Assembly: GCA_002470465.1 (NCBI GenBank)
Contig: DKMD01000010.1
Span: forward strand, 263,328 to 327,327
Length of the DNA: 64,000 nt
Source of the DNA: Pluralibacter sp. UBA7423
GTDB taxonomy: Bacteria; Pseudomonadota; Gammaproteobacteria; Enterobacterales; Enterobacteriaceae
Direction of reading: 5' to 3'
Shown here in pieces: positions 1-9,038 of the stretch. The notes below the pieces were generated by a model. That model was not told the DNA's origin and made no database searches. It saw only the letters and a list, made by a program, of their open reading frames with translations. How positions within the stretch are numbered: position 1 is the first letter of the stretch; each line of letters opens with the position of its first letter. Position numbers and translations under genes: made by a program.

Positions 1-1383
1 TTCCTTGAACTGGATACGGATAGGCGTGCCCATCACGTCCAGGGATTTGCGGAAGTAGTTCATCAGGTAGCGCTTGTAGGAATCCGGCAGGTCTTTCACC
101 TGGTTACCGTGAATCACCACAATCGGCGGGTTATAGCCACCGGCGTGCGCATACTTCAGCTTCACGCGACGACCGCGAACCAGCGGCGGCTGATGATCGT
201 CCTGCGCCATATTCATGATGCGGGTTAACATCGCGGTGCTCTGACGTTTGGTAGAGCTGTCATACGCTTCGCGGACGGATTCGAACAGGTTGCCGACGCC
301 GCTACCGTGCAGAGCAGAAATGAAGTGCACACGCGCAAAGTCGATAAAGCCCAGACGGAAATCGAGGGTCTCTTTAACCTGCTCTCTTACGTCGTTGCTC
401 AGGCCATCCCATTTGTTGACCACGATCACCAGTGAGCGCCCACTATTGAGGATAAAGCCGAGCAGCGAGAGATCCTGATCGGAAATGCCTTCACGAGCAT
501 CAATAACCAGCATCACCACGTTAGCGTCTTCGATAGCCTGCAACGTTTTGATTACCGAGAATTTCTCAACGGTATCGGTGATTTTGCCGCGCTTGCGCAC
601 ACCGGCGGTGTCGATGAGCACGTATTCGCGCTCATCGCGCTCCATCGGGATATAGATGCTGTCGCGCGTGGTGCCAGGCATGTCGTAGACCACGACGCGG
701 TCTTCGCCAAGAATACGGTTAGTTAGCGTTGACTTACCCACGTTCGGACGGCCAACGATAGCCAGCTTAATCGGCAGATCCTGCGGATTGAAAGCCTCTT
801 CGGGCTCCTCAGCTTCCTCGCCGTTTTCATTTGCTTCAAACTGCGCCCAGTACTCGGCGTCTTCGTCCACTTCTTCAGCGGGGGAGATTTCGTCCATGTA
901 CGGCAGCAGCGCGAGTTCCAGCAGGCTGGTCACACCGCGGCCATGAGAAGCGGCAATCGGATGAATATCGCCAAGGCCCAAAGACCAGAAGTCAGCCATC
1001 GCCTGATCCGGGTCGATACCGTCCGTTTTGTTAGCAACGAGGAAGGTGGCTTTATCACGCGAGCGCAGATGCTTAGCAATAGCCACATCCGCAGGCATCA
1101 GCCCGGCGCGCGCATCAACCATAAACAGCACCACGTCAGCTTCTTCAATCGCCAGCAGCGACTGTTCCGCCATACGCGTTTCCACGCCCTCTTCCGTGCC
1201 GTCGATACCGCCGGTATCGATACAGATAAACTCGCGGCCTTCCACTTCAGCACGACCGTACTTACGGTCACGAGTCAGACCCGGGAAATCCGCGACCAGC
1301 GCATCTCGCGTGCGCGTCAGACGGTTAAACAGCGTGGATTTTCCAACGTTAGGGCGCCCGACAAGCGCGACCACAGGTACCAT
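1..1383 (-). CDS. der: Ribosome-assembly GTPase Der (EngA), 3' end cut by window edge
   Basis: Double-GTPase needed for 50S ribosomal subunit maturation. Two G domains in tandem are visible: each has a P-loop GRPNVGKST, the first near residue 9 and the second near residue 210, followed by DxxG (DTGG, DTAG) and NKxD motifs. An acidic linker ([16 protein letters not shown]) joins them, and the KH-like C-terminal domain begins before the edge. 461 codons are present; the family is about 490, so roughly 30 C-terminal residues lie outside. The ATG start gives [12 protein letters not shown], identical to the E. coli N-terminus. It lies downstream of bamB, with a hairpin between them. Confidence 0.97.
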   Translation of the reverse strand, partial: MVPVVALVGRPNVGKSTLFNRLTRTRDALVADFPGLTRDRKYGRAEVEGREFICIDTGGIDGTEEGVETRMAEQSLLAIEEADVVLFMVDARAGLMPADVAIAKHLRSRDKATFLVANKTDGIDPDQAMADFWSLGLGDIHPIAASHGRGVTSLLELALLPYMDEISPAEEVDEDAEYWAQFEANENGEEAEEPEEAFNPQDLPIKLAIVGRPNVGKSTLTNRILGEDRVVVYDMPGTTRDSIYIPMERDEREYVLIDTAGVRKRGKITDTVEKFSVIKTLQAIEDANVVMLVIDAREGISDQDLSLLGFILNSGRSLVIVVNKWDGLSNDVREQVKETLDFRLGFIDFARVHFISALHGSGVGNLFESVREAYDSSTKRQSTAMLTRIMNMAQDDHQPPLVRGRRVKLKYAHAGGYNPPIVVIHGNQVKDLPDSYKRYLMNYFRKSLDVMGTPIRIQFKE

Positions 1384-1414
1384 GATAAATGCCTCTTAAA
1401 ATCTAAAAACAGTA

Positions 1415-1444
1415 AAACGGCCCCTGCTTAGACAGGAGCCGTTT
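1415..1444 (-). terminator. Intrinsic terminator-like hairpin between bamB and der
   Basis: A 12-bp stem with one mismatch (AAACGG.. / ..CCGTTT) is followed on the minus strand by TTTT-ACTG-TTTTT. It sits 22 bp after the bamB stop and about 30 bp before the der start, so it probably attenuates read-through from bamB into der. Confidence 0.65.
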
Positions 1445-1466
1445 GCAATGCAGACTGCGAACAGAC

Positions 1467-2645
1467 TTAACGCGTAATGGAGTACAGCGTACCGTCTTTC
1501 GCCTGAATCAGCAGTTGGCCTTCGGCCACCACAGGATCGGTCAGGAATCCGGAACTGTCCACTTTTTGCTGAGCAACGAAGCGGCCATCCTGCGGATTCA
1601 TCCAGTGCATATACCCTTCGCTATCGCCAACGACCAGGCTACCATTGTACAGCACGGGCGAAGTCAGCAGACGGTGCAGCAGATCGCTCTGCGTCCACAG
1701 CGTCACGCCGCCATCGGTGCTTAACGCCAGCACGCGATCGTTCTGATCAACCAGATAGATACGGTTGCCGTCGACCACAAAATCGTTCACCGAGCCAAGT
1801 TCACGCTTCCACATGATCTGGCCGCTGCGCAGATCCAGCGCGGTCAGGTTGCCGTTGTACGCCAGGGCATACACGACGCCGTTAACAATCACCGGAGTGG
1901 TGTCAACGTCGCTCAGGCGATCGATTTCCGTCGGCCCGGTGGCCTGAGAAATACGCTGCTGCCAGATGAGCTGACCCTGCTGCATCAGCACGGCGTTCAC
2001 GCGACCGTTGTCGCCGCCAACGATGGCTGCGCCAAACGCGGTTGCGGGTGCAGATTCACCGCGCAGAGAAAGCGCTGGCATATCGAGGTTAACGGTCCAT
2101 TTGATGGCACCGTCGCTTTCGTTCAGCGCCTGCAGCTGACCGTTGCTGGTGTGAATCAATACCATGCCGTCGCTAACAACCGGGCGAGACAATGCTTCAC
2201 CGGCAACGCGGGTCTGCCATGCCACGGTACCATCGCTGGTATTCAGGGCATAAACCTGCGCTTTTTCAGAGCCAACATAAACGTGGCCGCCGCTCACCGT
2301 CAGACCGCCGGACAGCAGCGCCGGAGCACGGGAGAACCAGCCATCTTTCTCTGCCAGATTGACAGACCAGACTTCTTTCCCGCTTTCCGCGTGCAGCGCC
2401 TTCACGGTGCCTTTACGGTCCGCTGCGTACACCACGCTATCGGCCATCGCCGGGTGCAGGTTGGAATAGAAATCACCAATACCGTCACCTACGGAAGTGC
2501 TCCAGGAGGTAGACGGGGTAAACTGATTTTCAACCGTTGGCAGCGGGGACATTTTGACAACGTCTTCTTCGCTGTTAAACAGTGAACAACCGCTCAATAA
2601 CGTAACAGACAGCAGTCCTGGCAAAAGTAATTTACGCAATTGCAT
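1467..2645 (-). CDS. bamB: Outer membrane assembly lipoprotein BamB
   Basis: Beta-propeller lipoprotein of the BAM complex, which inserts beta-barrel proteins into the outer membrane. The N-terminus is a lipoprotein signal ending in LLSGC, with lipidated Cys at residue 20. The body shows repeated PQQ-like propeller blades, for example VYAADRKGTVKALHAESGKEVW and VYVGSEKAQVYALNTSDGTVAW. Length is 392 aa, equal to E. coli BamB. It follows yfgM by 10 bp on the same strand and precedes der, the usual order yfgM-bamB-der. Confidence 0.98.
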   Translation of the reverse strand: MQLRKLLLPGLLSVTLLSGCSLFNSEEDVVKMSPLPTVENQFTPSTSWSTSVGDGIGDFYSNLHPAMADSVVYAADRKGTVKALHAESGKEVWSVNLAEKDGWFSRAPALLSGGLTVSGGHVYVGSEKAQVYALNTSDGTVAWQTRVAGEALSRPVVSDGMVLIHTSNGQLQALNESDGAIKWTVNLDMPALSLRGESAPATAFGAAIVGGDNGRVNAVLMQQGQLIWQQRISQATGPTEIDRLSDVDTTPVIVNGVVYALAYNGNLTALDLRSGQIMWKRELGSVNDFVVDGNRIYLVDQNDRVLALSTDGGVTLWTQSDLLHRLLTSPVLYNGSLVVGDSEGYMHWMNPQDGRFVAQQKVDSSGFLTDPVVAEGQLLIQAKDGTLYSITR

Positions 2646-2655
2646 CGGGTCCCTC

Positions 2656-3276
2656 TCAGATGGACAAATTATTCATTTTCATGCGCATCATTTCGCTGAG
2701 CGCTGGTGAAGCATCACTTTTTACGCCTGCTTCCCAGGCGGCGCGAGCCCCTTGCTTATCGCCTTTGCTCAACAGGATCTCACCGCGCAAGTCGGCGACG
2801 ATCGCTGTCCAGCCTTCCCCTTTGATACCTTCGAGGGTTTTCAGTGCGGCATCAGGCTGTTTCATTTGCAGCTGAACGCGGGCCAGACGCATGTTGATAA
2901 CCGATTTCAGGTTGTCATCAGAGGCTGCCGCCAGGCCCAGCTGCAGCTGTTTTTCGGCTTTGTCGAGTTCGTTGGCATCAACAAACTGCTGAGCCAGCTC
3001 AAGTGCCGCAAAAGCGCCGTAGGCGTTCTTTTCATTGGCCGCGATTTTTTCTGCCGCAGCATAGGTTTCAGGCTTGCCTGCTTTCAGGCTGGTCACCGCA
3101 TTTTGATAAGCCTGTGAGCTTTCACGCGAGGTGTCTTCCTGATGGGACGTCCAGTAGCGCCAGCCTACCAGCGCACCAATCCCAAGGATGACGCCGACCG
3201 CCAGCGCTTTGCCGTTTTCAGCAAAGAAACTTTTGAGTGCGTCGACCTGATCGTTTTCGTTACTGTAGACTTCCAC
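2656..3276 (-). CDS. yfgM: YfgM, inner-membrane ancillary SecYEG chaperone-like protein
   Basis: Single-pass membrane protein: short cytosolic N-terminus, one membrane helix at about residues 24-41 (LAVGVILGIGALVGWRYW), then a periplasmic TPR-like domain rich in Ala/Leu repeats. In E. coli, YfgM associates with SecYEG and PpiD and helps periplasmic chaperone transfer. 206 aa, the same length as in E. coli. It sits between hisS (33 bp upstream) and bamB (10 bp downstream), so it is probably co-transcribed with bamB. Confidence 0.95.
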   Translation of the reverse strand: MEVYSNENDQVDALKSFFAENGKALAVGVILGIGALVGWRYWTSHQEDTSRESSQAYQNAVTSLKAGKPETYAAAEKIAANEKNAYGAFAALELAQQFVDANELDKAEKQLQLGLAAASDDNLKSVINMRLARVQLQMKQPDAALKTLEGIKGEGWTAIVADLRGEILLSKGDKQGARAAWEAGVKSDASPALSEMMRMKMNNLSI

Positions 3277-3309
3277 GCAGTTCTTCTCCTGAATAATAAT
3301 CCTGGGCGA

Positions 3310-4584
3310 TTAGCCCAGCAGTGTGCGCAAATGCGCGGCAACGCTGTCCTGCGTTACAGTCGTCTGCTCACCAGAGCGCAAATCTTTCACCACCACATTG
3401 CGGTCAGTCACTTCAGACTCCCCCAGCACCAGCGCGACGCGAGCGCCCCACTTATCGGCACGGGCAAACTGTTTCTTAAAGTTTCCGCCGCCGTGGTTGG
3501 TCATCAGTTTGATGGCCGGCAGCTGGTCACGCAGTGCTTCAGCCAGACGCAGCGCGGCGGACTGAGTACCGGTGCCTGAAGCGACCAGGTATATATCGAC
3601 AACAGGATCGGCTTTAAATTCCGGATTAACGGCCTGAACCAGTAAAACTAAACGCTCAAGCCCCATCGCGAAGCCGACGGAAGGCGTTGGACGCCCACCA
3701 AGCTGTTCGACTAAGCCATCGTAACGGCCGCCCGCACAAACGGTGCCCTGAGAGCCGAGGCTGCTGGTCACCCATTCGAAAACGGTACGATTATAGTAGT
3801 CAAGGCCGCGCACCAGGCGCTGGTTGACCGTGTAGGCAATTCCGGCGTCGTCCAGCAGGGCGCACAGACCAGAGAAATGCTCGCGAGATTCCTCGTCAAG
3901 ATAGTCACCGAGGGCGGGTGCGTTATCGAGCAGCGCCTGCACGTCCGGATTTTTAGAATCCAGCACGCGCAGCGGGTTGGTGTACATGCGGCGCTTACAG
4001 TCTTCGTCGAGCTTATCTTTGAACTGCTCAAGATATGCCACCAGCGCTTCACGATAGTTAGCGCGGGCTTCCAGCGAGCCGATGGAGTTCAGCTCAAGGC
4101 GAACGTGTTCGGAAATGCCCAGCGCACGCCACCAGCGCGCGGTCAGCAGAATGAGCTCGGCGTCGATGTCCGGCCCCTGCAGGCCAAAGACTTCACAACC
4201 CAACTGATGGAACTGGCGATAGCGCCCTTTCTGCGGACGCTCGTGACGGAACATCGGGCCGATGTACCACAAACGCTGTTCCTGATTGTACAGCAGACCA
4301 TGCTCAATGCCGGCGCGTACGCAGCCCGCAGTGCCTTCAGGACGCAGCGTCAGGCTGTCGCCGTTACGGTCCTCAAAGGTATACATCTCTTTTTCAACGA
4401 CGTCGGTCACTTCGCCGATCGCGCGTTTAAATAACGGGGTCTGCTCTACAATCGGCAAACGGATTTCGCTGTAACCGTAGCTGCCGAGCACCTGCTTCAG
4501 CGTGCCTTCAATGCGCTGCCACAGAGCGGTTTCGCCCGGCAGGTAATCGTTCATGCCGCGGATGGCTTGAATGTTTTTTGCCAC
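3310..4584 (-). CDS. hisS: Histidyl-tRNA synthetase
   Basis: Class II aminoacyl-tRNA synthetase charging tRNA-His. Starts [16 protein letters not shown]. Motif 2 ([13 protein letters not shown], then [20 protein letters not shown]) and the histidine-specific segments [15 protein letters not shown] and [13 protein letters not shown] are intact, followed by the C-terminal anticodon-binding domain. 424 aa, full length. It is downstream of ispG, separated by a 94-bp structured intergenic segment. Confidence 0.98.
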   Translation of the reverse strand: MAKNIQAIRGMNDYLPGETALWQRIEGTLKQVLGSYGYSEIRLPIVEQTPLFKRAIGEVTDVVEKEMYTFEDRNGDSLTLRPEGTAGCVRAGIEHGLLYNQEQRLWYIGPMFRHERPQKGRYRQFHQLGCEVFGLQGPDIDAELILLTARWWRALGISEHVRLELNSIGSLEARANYREALVAYLEQFKDKLDEDCKRRMYTNPLRVLDSKNPDVQALLDNAPALGDYLDEESREHFSGLCALLDDAGIAYTVNQRLVRGLDYYNRTVFEWVTSSLGSQGTVCAGGRYDGLVEQLGGRPTPSVGFAMGLERLVLLVQAVNPEFKADPVVDIYLVASGTGTQSAALRLAEALRDQLPAIKLMTNHGGGNFKKQFARADKWGARVALVLGESEVTDRNVVVKDLRSGEQTTVTQDSVAAHLRTLLG

Positions 4585-4589
4585 GTTTT

Positions 4590-4678
4590 TTCTCTTTATA
4601 GATACAAAAATGAACCCAGACGCTTAGGTAGCGCCGCGGGTTCAATCATACACGGGAAGCGGGCTGCTTCCCAAGTCG
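4590..4678 (-). ncRNA. sroE: Probable SroE-equivalent RNA between ispG and hisS
   Basis: E. coli encodes the small RNA SroE in exactly this ispG-hisS gap. Here the 94-bp gap is on the same strand and is structured: a GGGAAGC/GCTTCCC hairpin (4650-4673) and a GAACCC/GGGTTC hairpin followed by ATTTTTGT on the minus strand. Assignment rests on position and structure; I could not compare the sequence. It may be a processed fragment of the ispG-hisS transcript rather than an independent RNA. Confidence 0.5.
4612..4643 (-). terminator. Hairpin with U-rich tail upstream of hisS
   Basis: GAACCC pairs with GGGTTC around a small internal CGCT/AGCG stem. The minus-strand tail is ATTTTTGTATC. It is weaker than a classical terminator and could be the 3' end of the SroE-like RNA or an attenuator before hisS. 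Confidence 0.4.
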
Positions 4679-5800
4679 TTATTTTGCGTCCACTTCCTGA
4701 ACGTCAATCCGACGCGCTTCATCCAGAATGCTGGCCTTGGCGCGAATGCGCGCTTCGAGCTGGCTAATCATGTCGTCGTTGTCGAGGCGGTCTTTACGCA
4801 CGCCGTCTTCGTACAGGCCGCTTTTCTTGTTGCCACCGGTGACGCCGAGCGTGGAGACCAGCGCTTCGCCCGGACCGTTCACCACGCAGCCGATGATAGA
4901 AACATCCATTGGAGTGATGATATCTTCCAGGCGCTGCTCCAGCGCATTCACCGTACCGATCACGTCAAACTCCTGACGCGAGCAGGTCGGGCAGGCAATG
5001 AAGTTGATCCCGCGGGAACGAATACGCAGCGACTTGAGAATATCGAAGCCCACTTTGATCTCTTCCACAGGATCTGCCGCCAGCGAAATACGCAGCGTGT
5101 CGCCGATCCCTTCGGAAAGCAGCAGGCCGAGGCCGATCGCCGATTTAACCGATCCCGCACGAGCGCCGCCCGCTTCGGTGATCCCCAGATGCAGGGGTTG
5201 ATCGATCTGCTTCGCCAGCAGGCGATAGGATTCAACGGCAAGGAACACGTCAGACGCTTTCACGCTGACCTTAAACTGATCGAAGTTCAGACGATCGAGA
5301 TGATCGACATGACGCATAGCGGATTCGAGCAGCGCCTGTGGCGTTGGCTCACCGTACTTTTCCTGCAGATCTTTTTCCAGCGAGCCGGCGTTCACGCCGA
5401 TGCGGATAGGGATGTTTTTGTCGCGGGCGCAGTCGACAACCATGCGAATACGCTCTTCGTTACCGATGTTGCCCGGATTGATGCGCAGACAGTCTACGCC
5501 ATACTCGGCGACTTTCAGCGCGATGCGGTAATCGAAGTGGATGTCAGCCACCAGCGGCACGCTGACCTGCTGCTTGATGAGCTTAAAGGCTTCGGCAGCG
5601 TCCATGGTGGGTACCGATACGCGGACGATATCCGCGCCGACGCGCTCAAGAGCTTTGATCTGATTGACCGTGGCTTCCACATCGGTGGTGCGCGTATTGG
5701 TCATCGACTGAACGGCGATAGGAGCCCCATCGCCGATTGGCACGTTCCCAACGTAAATACGCGTGGATTTTCTACGTTGAATCGGAGCCTGGTTATGCAT
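4679..5800 (-). CDS. ispG: 4-hydroxy-3-methylbut-2-enyl diphosphate synthase IspG (GcpE)
   Basis: Penultimate [4Fe-4S] enzyme of the MEP isoprenoid pathway, converting MEcPP to HMBPP in the cytosol. N-terminal TIM barrel ([16 protein letters not shown]...), then the cluster-binding CPTC motif ([13 protein letters not shown]) and [10 protein letters not shown], which supplies the third Cys and the Glu ligand. 373 aa against 372 in E. coli. It is 26 bp downstream of rodZ, as in E. coli. Confidence 0.98.
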   Translation of the reverse strand: MHNQAPIQRRKSTRIYVGNVPIGDGAPIAVQSMTNTRTTDVEATVNQIKALERVGADIVRVSVPTMDAAEAFKLIKQQVSVPLVADIHFDYRIALKVAEYGVDCLRINPGNIGNEERIRMVVDCARDKNIPIRIGVNAGSLEKDLQEKYGEPTPQALLESAMRHVDHLDRLNFDQFKVSVKASDVFLAVESYRLLAKQIDQPLHLGITEAGGARAGSVKSAIGLGLLLSEGIGDTLRISLAADPVEEIKVGFDILKSLRIRSRGINFIACPTCSRQEFDVIGTVNALEQRLEDIITPMDVSIIGCVVNGPGEALVSTLGVTGGNKKSGLYEDGVRKDRLDNDDMISQLEARIRAKASILDEARRIDVQEVDAK

Positions 5801-5826
5801 GAAAAATCTCCCGCGTTACGCGTCTG

Positions 5827-6852
5827 TTACTGAGCCTGGGCCGGTGATTGTTCGGCATTCAGGGTCAGACGCGCAACCTGGTTTGTTCTGATAAAACGGC
5901 TGAGGTCGACAGGTTTACCCTGGAACTGAATCTGGACAGCAGACGGAGCACCAATTTTCAGCTTGTACGGCGCCTGGCCTTCTAAATTGAGGGAGCCATC
6001 TTTACGCTGCAGTCCGCTGAACAGCTTTTTGCCGGTTGAATCAGTGACTTCCAGCCAGCAATCTGCGTTGAAGTTCATCACCAGCGCGTTCGGATTGGCC
6101 GAAGGGGTGACGCCTGCCTGATCGGTTGGCAGCGGGGCCGCAGGCGTTGCTGCTGCAGTGGCGTTATTGTCGACGTTTGCCTGAGAAGGCGAAACAACGG
6201 CATTGTTTTGTGCGTCTGGTGCGGTAGCCGGAGCCGTTTGCGCCGGGGCTGTCTGGGCCGGTGCGGCTGGCGCGTTCGCATCTGCCGCCGGAGCAGATGA
6301 TGAATTATCCGCCGTTGCATCCGGAGACTGGCTCTGTGAGCTGCTTGTATCCAGCGGAACAGACTGACTGTTGCTGCTGTCGTTGGCATTCAGCTCGGCG
6401 CTGGACTGATCCGCCATCGTCGTGATCTCTTCCTGCTGCGCTTTGTGGTTCTGCCACCACCATGCGCCCGTCAGGCCAATCACCACAAACAGAACCAACC
6501 AGGTAAAACTCATCAGCCAGCCGTCACGCTTCTTACGACGTTTGCCCAAAGACATGTTCTGGCCCATTGTCACCTTCGCGGCGCGAACCGGCACTTCTTT
6601 GGCAAGAATAGGTAAAAGCTCTTCTTCAGGAATATGAACAAGGCGGGCGTAGGAACGGATATAGCCACGCAGGAACGTTGAAGCAAGATCGGCAGGCGCC
6701 TTATCGTCTTCAATATCACGAACCGTGGAAACCTTCAGGCATAAGCGTTCAGCGACGGCTTGCTGGCTGAGTCCGAGTTGTTCACGGGCATAACGCAGAC
6801 GCGCTCCCGTGCTTTGTGCTGTTTGTGGATCTTGGGTGGCTTCAGTATTCAT
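5827..6852 (-). CDS. rodZ: Cytoskeleton protein RodZ
   Basis: Bitopic membrane protein linking MreB filaments to the cell-wall elongation machinery. Domains in order: N-terminal Cro/CI-type helix-turn-helix ([30 protein letters not shown], about residues 18-50), basic juxtamembrane KRRKKRDG, a membrane helix near 112-133, a long Ser/Ala/Pro/Gln-rich periplasmic linker, and a C-terminal DUF4115 beta-domain ([22 protein letters not shown]). 341 aa; the low-complexity linker accounts for length variation in the family. Confidence 0.97.
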   Translation of the reverse strand: MNTEATQDPQTAQSTGARLRYAREQLGLSQQAVAERLCLKVSTVRDIEDDKAPADLASTFLRGYIRSYARLVHIPEEELLPILAKEVPVRAAKVTMGQNMSLGKRRKKRDGWLMSFTWLVLFVVIGLTGAWWWQNHKAQQEEITTMADQSSAELNANDSSNSQSVPLDTSSSQSQSPDATADNSSSAPAADANAPAAPAQTAPAQTAPATAPDAQNNAVVSPSQANVDNNATAAATPAAPLPTDQAGVTPSANPNALVMNFNADCWLEVTDSTGKKLFSGLQRKDGSLNLEGQAPYKLKIGAPSAVQIQFQGKPVDLSRFIRTNQVARLTLNAEQSPAQAQ

Positions 6853-7083
6853 TCGCTACAGCTTGCTGGTACGTAAATTTAAGGTTCTGGTGGCGGTAGA
6901 TACCGCACCGCGAAACATCCGATTGCCCATCAACAGACGAGCACTGTAAACACGCCCGGCTAACCTTTTTAGTCCCCAAGGCTAACCCGTTGTTGCCCCG
7001 CTACATACTGCCTCAATCCGGGCGGAAACGCACCGTAATTATTAACTGGATCAGTGCGTTTCGGTTATTCACTGTACATTTTA

Positions 7084-7113
7084 GACGCCACGCCGAAAAA
7101 CGCGCGCGGCGTC
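7084..7113 (-). terminator. Hairpin just downstream of rlmN
   Basis: GACGCC pairs with GGCGTC around an inner GC-rich arm, starting 8 bp after the rlmN stop. The minus-strand tail is TAAAATG, so the U-run is poor. The rest of the 268-bp rodZ-rlmN gap shows no gene; it should hold the rodZ promoter. Confidence 0.4.
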
Positions 7114-7120
7114 TGGTCTG

Positions 7121-8287
7121 TCAGACAGCTTTCACCGCGATCGGTTCACCCTGCATGCGTTTACGCATCGTACGTTTTGTACGGTCGATAACGTCGCCCG
7201 CAAGCTGGCCGCAGGCGGCATCGATGTCGTCACCACGGGTTTTACGCACGATAGTGGTAAAACCATAGCCCATCAGCACTTTGGAGAAACGGTCAATACG
7301 GCTATTGGAGCTGCGACCATACGGTGCCCCAGGGAACGGGTTCCACGGGATCAGGTTTATCTTACATGGCGTGTCTTTCAGCAGCTCAGCCAGCTGATGC
7401 GCATGCTCGGTACCGTCGTTAATGTGGTCGAGCATCACATACTCAATGGTCACACGGCCCTGATTGGCGTTAGATTTTTCCAGATAGCGACGCACGGCGG
7501 CGAGGAACGTTTCGATATTGTACTTTTTGTTGATCGGCACAATTTCGTCACGGATTTCATCGTTTGGCGCATGCAGGGAGATGGCCAGCGCAACGTCAAT
7601 CACGTCGCCAAGCTTGTCCAGCGCAGGCACAACGCCAGACGTGGAAAGGGTCACGCGGCGTTTGGACAGGCCGAAACCGAAATCGTCGAGCATAATTTCC
7701 ATCGCCGGAACAACGTTGGTCAGGTTGAGCAGCGGCTCACCCATACCCATCATCACCACGTTGGTGATCGGGCGTACGCCGGTCTTTTTCTGCGCGCCGA
7801 TGATTTTCGCCGCACGCCAGACCTGGCCAATAATTTCTGAAACGCGCAGGTTACGGTTAAAGCCCTGCTGCGCCGTAGAGCAGAATTTACACTCCAGCGC
7901 ACAACCAACCTGGGAAGATACGCACAGCGTGGCGCGATCGTCTTCCGGGATATACACGGTTTCGACGCGCTGATCGCCCACGGCAATAGCCCACTTGATG
8001 GTGCCGTCCGAAGAACGCTGCTCTTCCACCACTTCCGGTGCGCGGATTTCAGCCACTTCTTTGAGCTTCGTGCGCAGGACTTTATTGATGTCCGTCATCT
8101 CATCAAAGTCATCGCAGCAATAGTGATACAGCCATTTCATCACCTGGTCTGCGCGGAACGGCTTTTCGCCCATGTCTTTAAAGAATTCGCGCATTTGCTG
8201 ACGGTTCAGATCCAGCAGGTTAATTTTGCCATTTTTATTCGGAACGACAGGCGTGATGACTTCGGTGGTGTTAACTAATTCAGACAT
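7121..8287 (-). CDS. rlmN: Dual-specificity 23S rRNA/tRNA m2A methyltransferase RlmN
   Basis: Radical-SAM enzyme making 2-methyladenosine at 23S rRNA A2503 and tRNA A37. The cluster motif CX3CX2C is in [17 protein letters not shown]. The SAM-binding GMGEPLLN segment and the C-terminal region with a catalytic Cys ([11 protein letters not shown]) are present. I chose the ATG at 8287 ([10 protein letters not shown], 388 aa; E. coli 384) over an in-frame ATG 132 bp upstream, because the longer form would run through the ndk terminator hairpin and has no counterpart in E. coli. Confidence 0.97.
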   Translation of the reverse strand: MSELVNTTEVITPVVPNKNGKINLLDLNRQQMREFFKDMGEKPFRADQVMKWLYHYCCDDFDEMTDINKVLRTKLKEVAEIRAPEVVEEQRSSDGTIKWAIAVGDQRVETVYIPEDDRATLCVSSQVGCALECKFCSTAQQGFNRNLRVSEIIGQVWRAAKIIGAQKKTGVRPITNVVMMGMGEPLLNLTNVVPAMEIMLDDFGFGLSKRRVTLSTSGVVPALDKLGDVIDVALAISLHAPNDEIRDEIVPINKKYNIETFLAAVRRYLEKSNANQGRVTIEYVMLDHINDGTEHAHQLAELLKDTPCKINLIPWNPFPGAPYGRSSNSRIDRFSKVLMGYGFTTIVRKTRGDDIDAACGQLAGDVIDRTKRTMRKRMQGEPIAVKAV

Positions 8288-8334
8288 AATATTTTCCGGC
8301 CTCGTTATTACACGTTGTGGCCCCTGGAGGGTTG

Positions 8335-8380
8335 AAAAAAGAAACGCCCCGGCGAGCGGTCTGCTCTTCCGGGGGCGTTG
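8335..8380 (-). terminator. Rho-independent terminator of ndk
   Basis: Strong stem AACGCCCCCGG / CCGGGGCGTT followed by TCTTTTTTC on the minus strand, 72 bp beyond the ndk stop and 48 bp before the rlmN start. It separates the ndk and rlmN transcription units. Confidence 0.85.
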
Positions 8381-8451
8381 CATTGTACAAATTCTGGCGC
8401 ACGGATGCCACGTTTGCACGCGACATCAGCGAAATAAAGTGTAATGCCCGA

Positions 8452-8883
8452 TTAACGGGTACGCGCGCAAACTTCGCCTTCTGCGAAGAAGTAAGCGATT
8501 TCACGCTTAGCGGACTCAACGGAGTCGGAGCCATGAGTGCCGTTTTCGGTGAAGCTGTCCGCGTAGTCAGCACGCAGAGTGCCAGCCAGTGCGTTCGCCG
8601 GGTTAGTTGCGCCCAGCAGATCGCGGTGACGCTGTACCGCATTTTCGCTTTCAAGCACGGAAACGACGATTGGGCCGGAGGTCATGAACTCAACCAGACC
8701 GTCGAAGAAAGGCTTGCCGTCGTGTTCCGCATAGAAGCCGCGAGCCTGCTCAACGGTCAGGTGCAGCATTTTGGTACCGACAATTTTGAACCCTGCTGCT
8801 TCAAAGCGCGCAAAGATGCTGCCAATAACGTTTTTTGCCACCGCGTTTGGCTTGATGATGGAAAAAGTACGTTCAATAGCCAT
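8452..8883 (-). CDS. ndk: Nucleoside diphosphate kinase
   Basis: Transfers the gamma-phosphate of ATP to NDPs through a phosphohistidine. The active-site His is residue 117 in [12 protein letters not shown], and the N-terminus is [12 protein letters not shown]. The ATG at 8883 gives 143 aa, identical in length to E. coli Ndk, with AGAGG 5 bp upstream. An upstream in-frame ATG at 8982 is rejected because it would include a probable -10 box. Confidence 0.98.
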   Translation of the reverse strand: MAIERTFSIIKPNAVAKNVIGSIFARFEAAGFKIVGTKMLHLTVEQARGFYAEHDGKPFFDGLVEFMTSGPIVVSVLESENAVQRHRDLLGATNPANALAGTLRADYADSFTENGTHGSDSVESAKREIAYFFAEGEVCARTR

Positions 8884-8937
8884 GATAACCTCTGTTTTGT
8901 TCTGTTGTTGTGCATACGACTGTATGACCTGGCGCGC

Positions 8938-8943
8938 ATTATA
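8938..8943 (-). promoter_or_regulatory. ndk: Candidate -10 box of the ndk promoter
   Basis: Perfect TATAAT on the minus strand, 55 bp before the ndk start in the pbpC-ndk gap. No good -35 hexamer is visible at 16-18 bp. Confidence 0.45.
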
Positions 8944-9038
8944 ATGAGCAATAATGCCCCTGCATATGGATGAAGGTAACATTTTGTTAAAATAAGACGA
9001 CTTTTAGCAACACGCATCGCTAAGCCACTGAAAATGCA

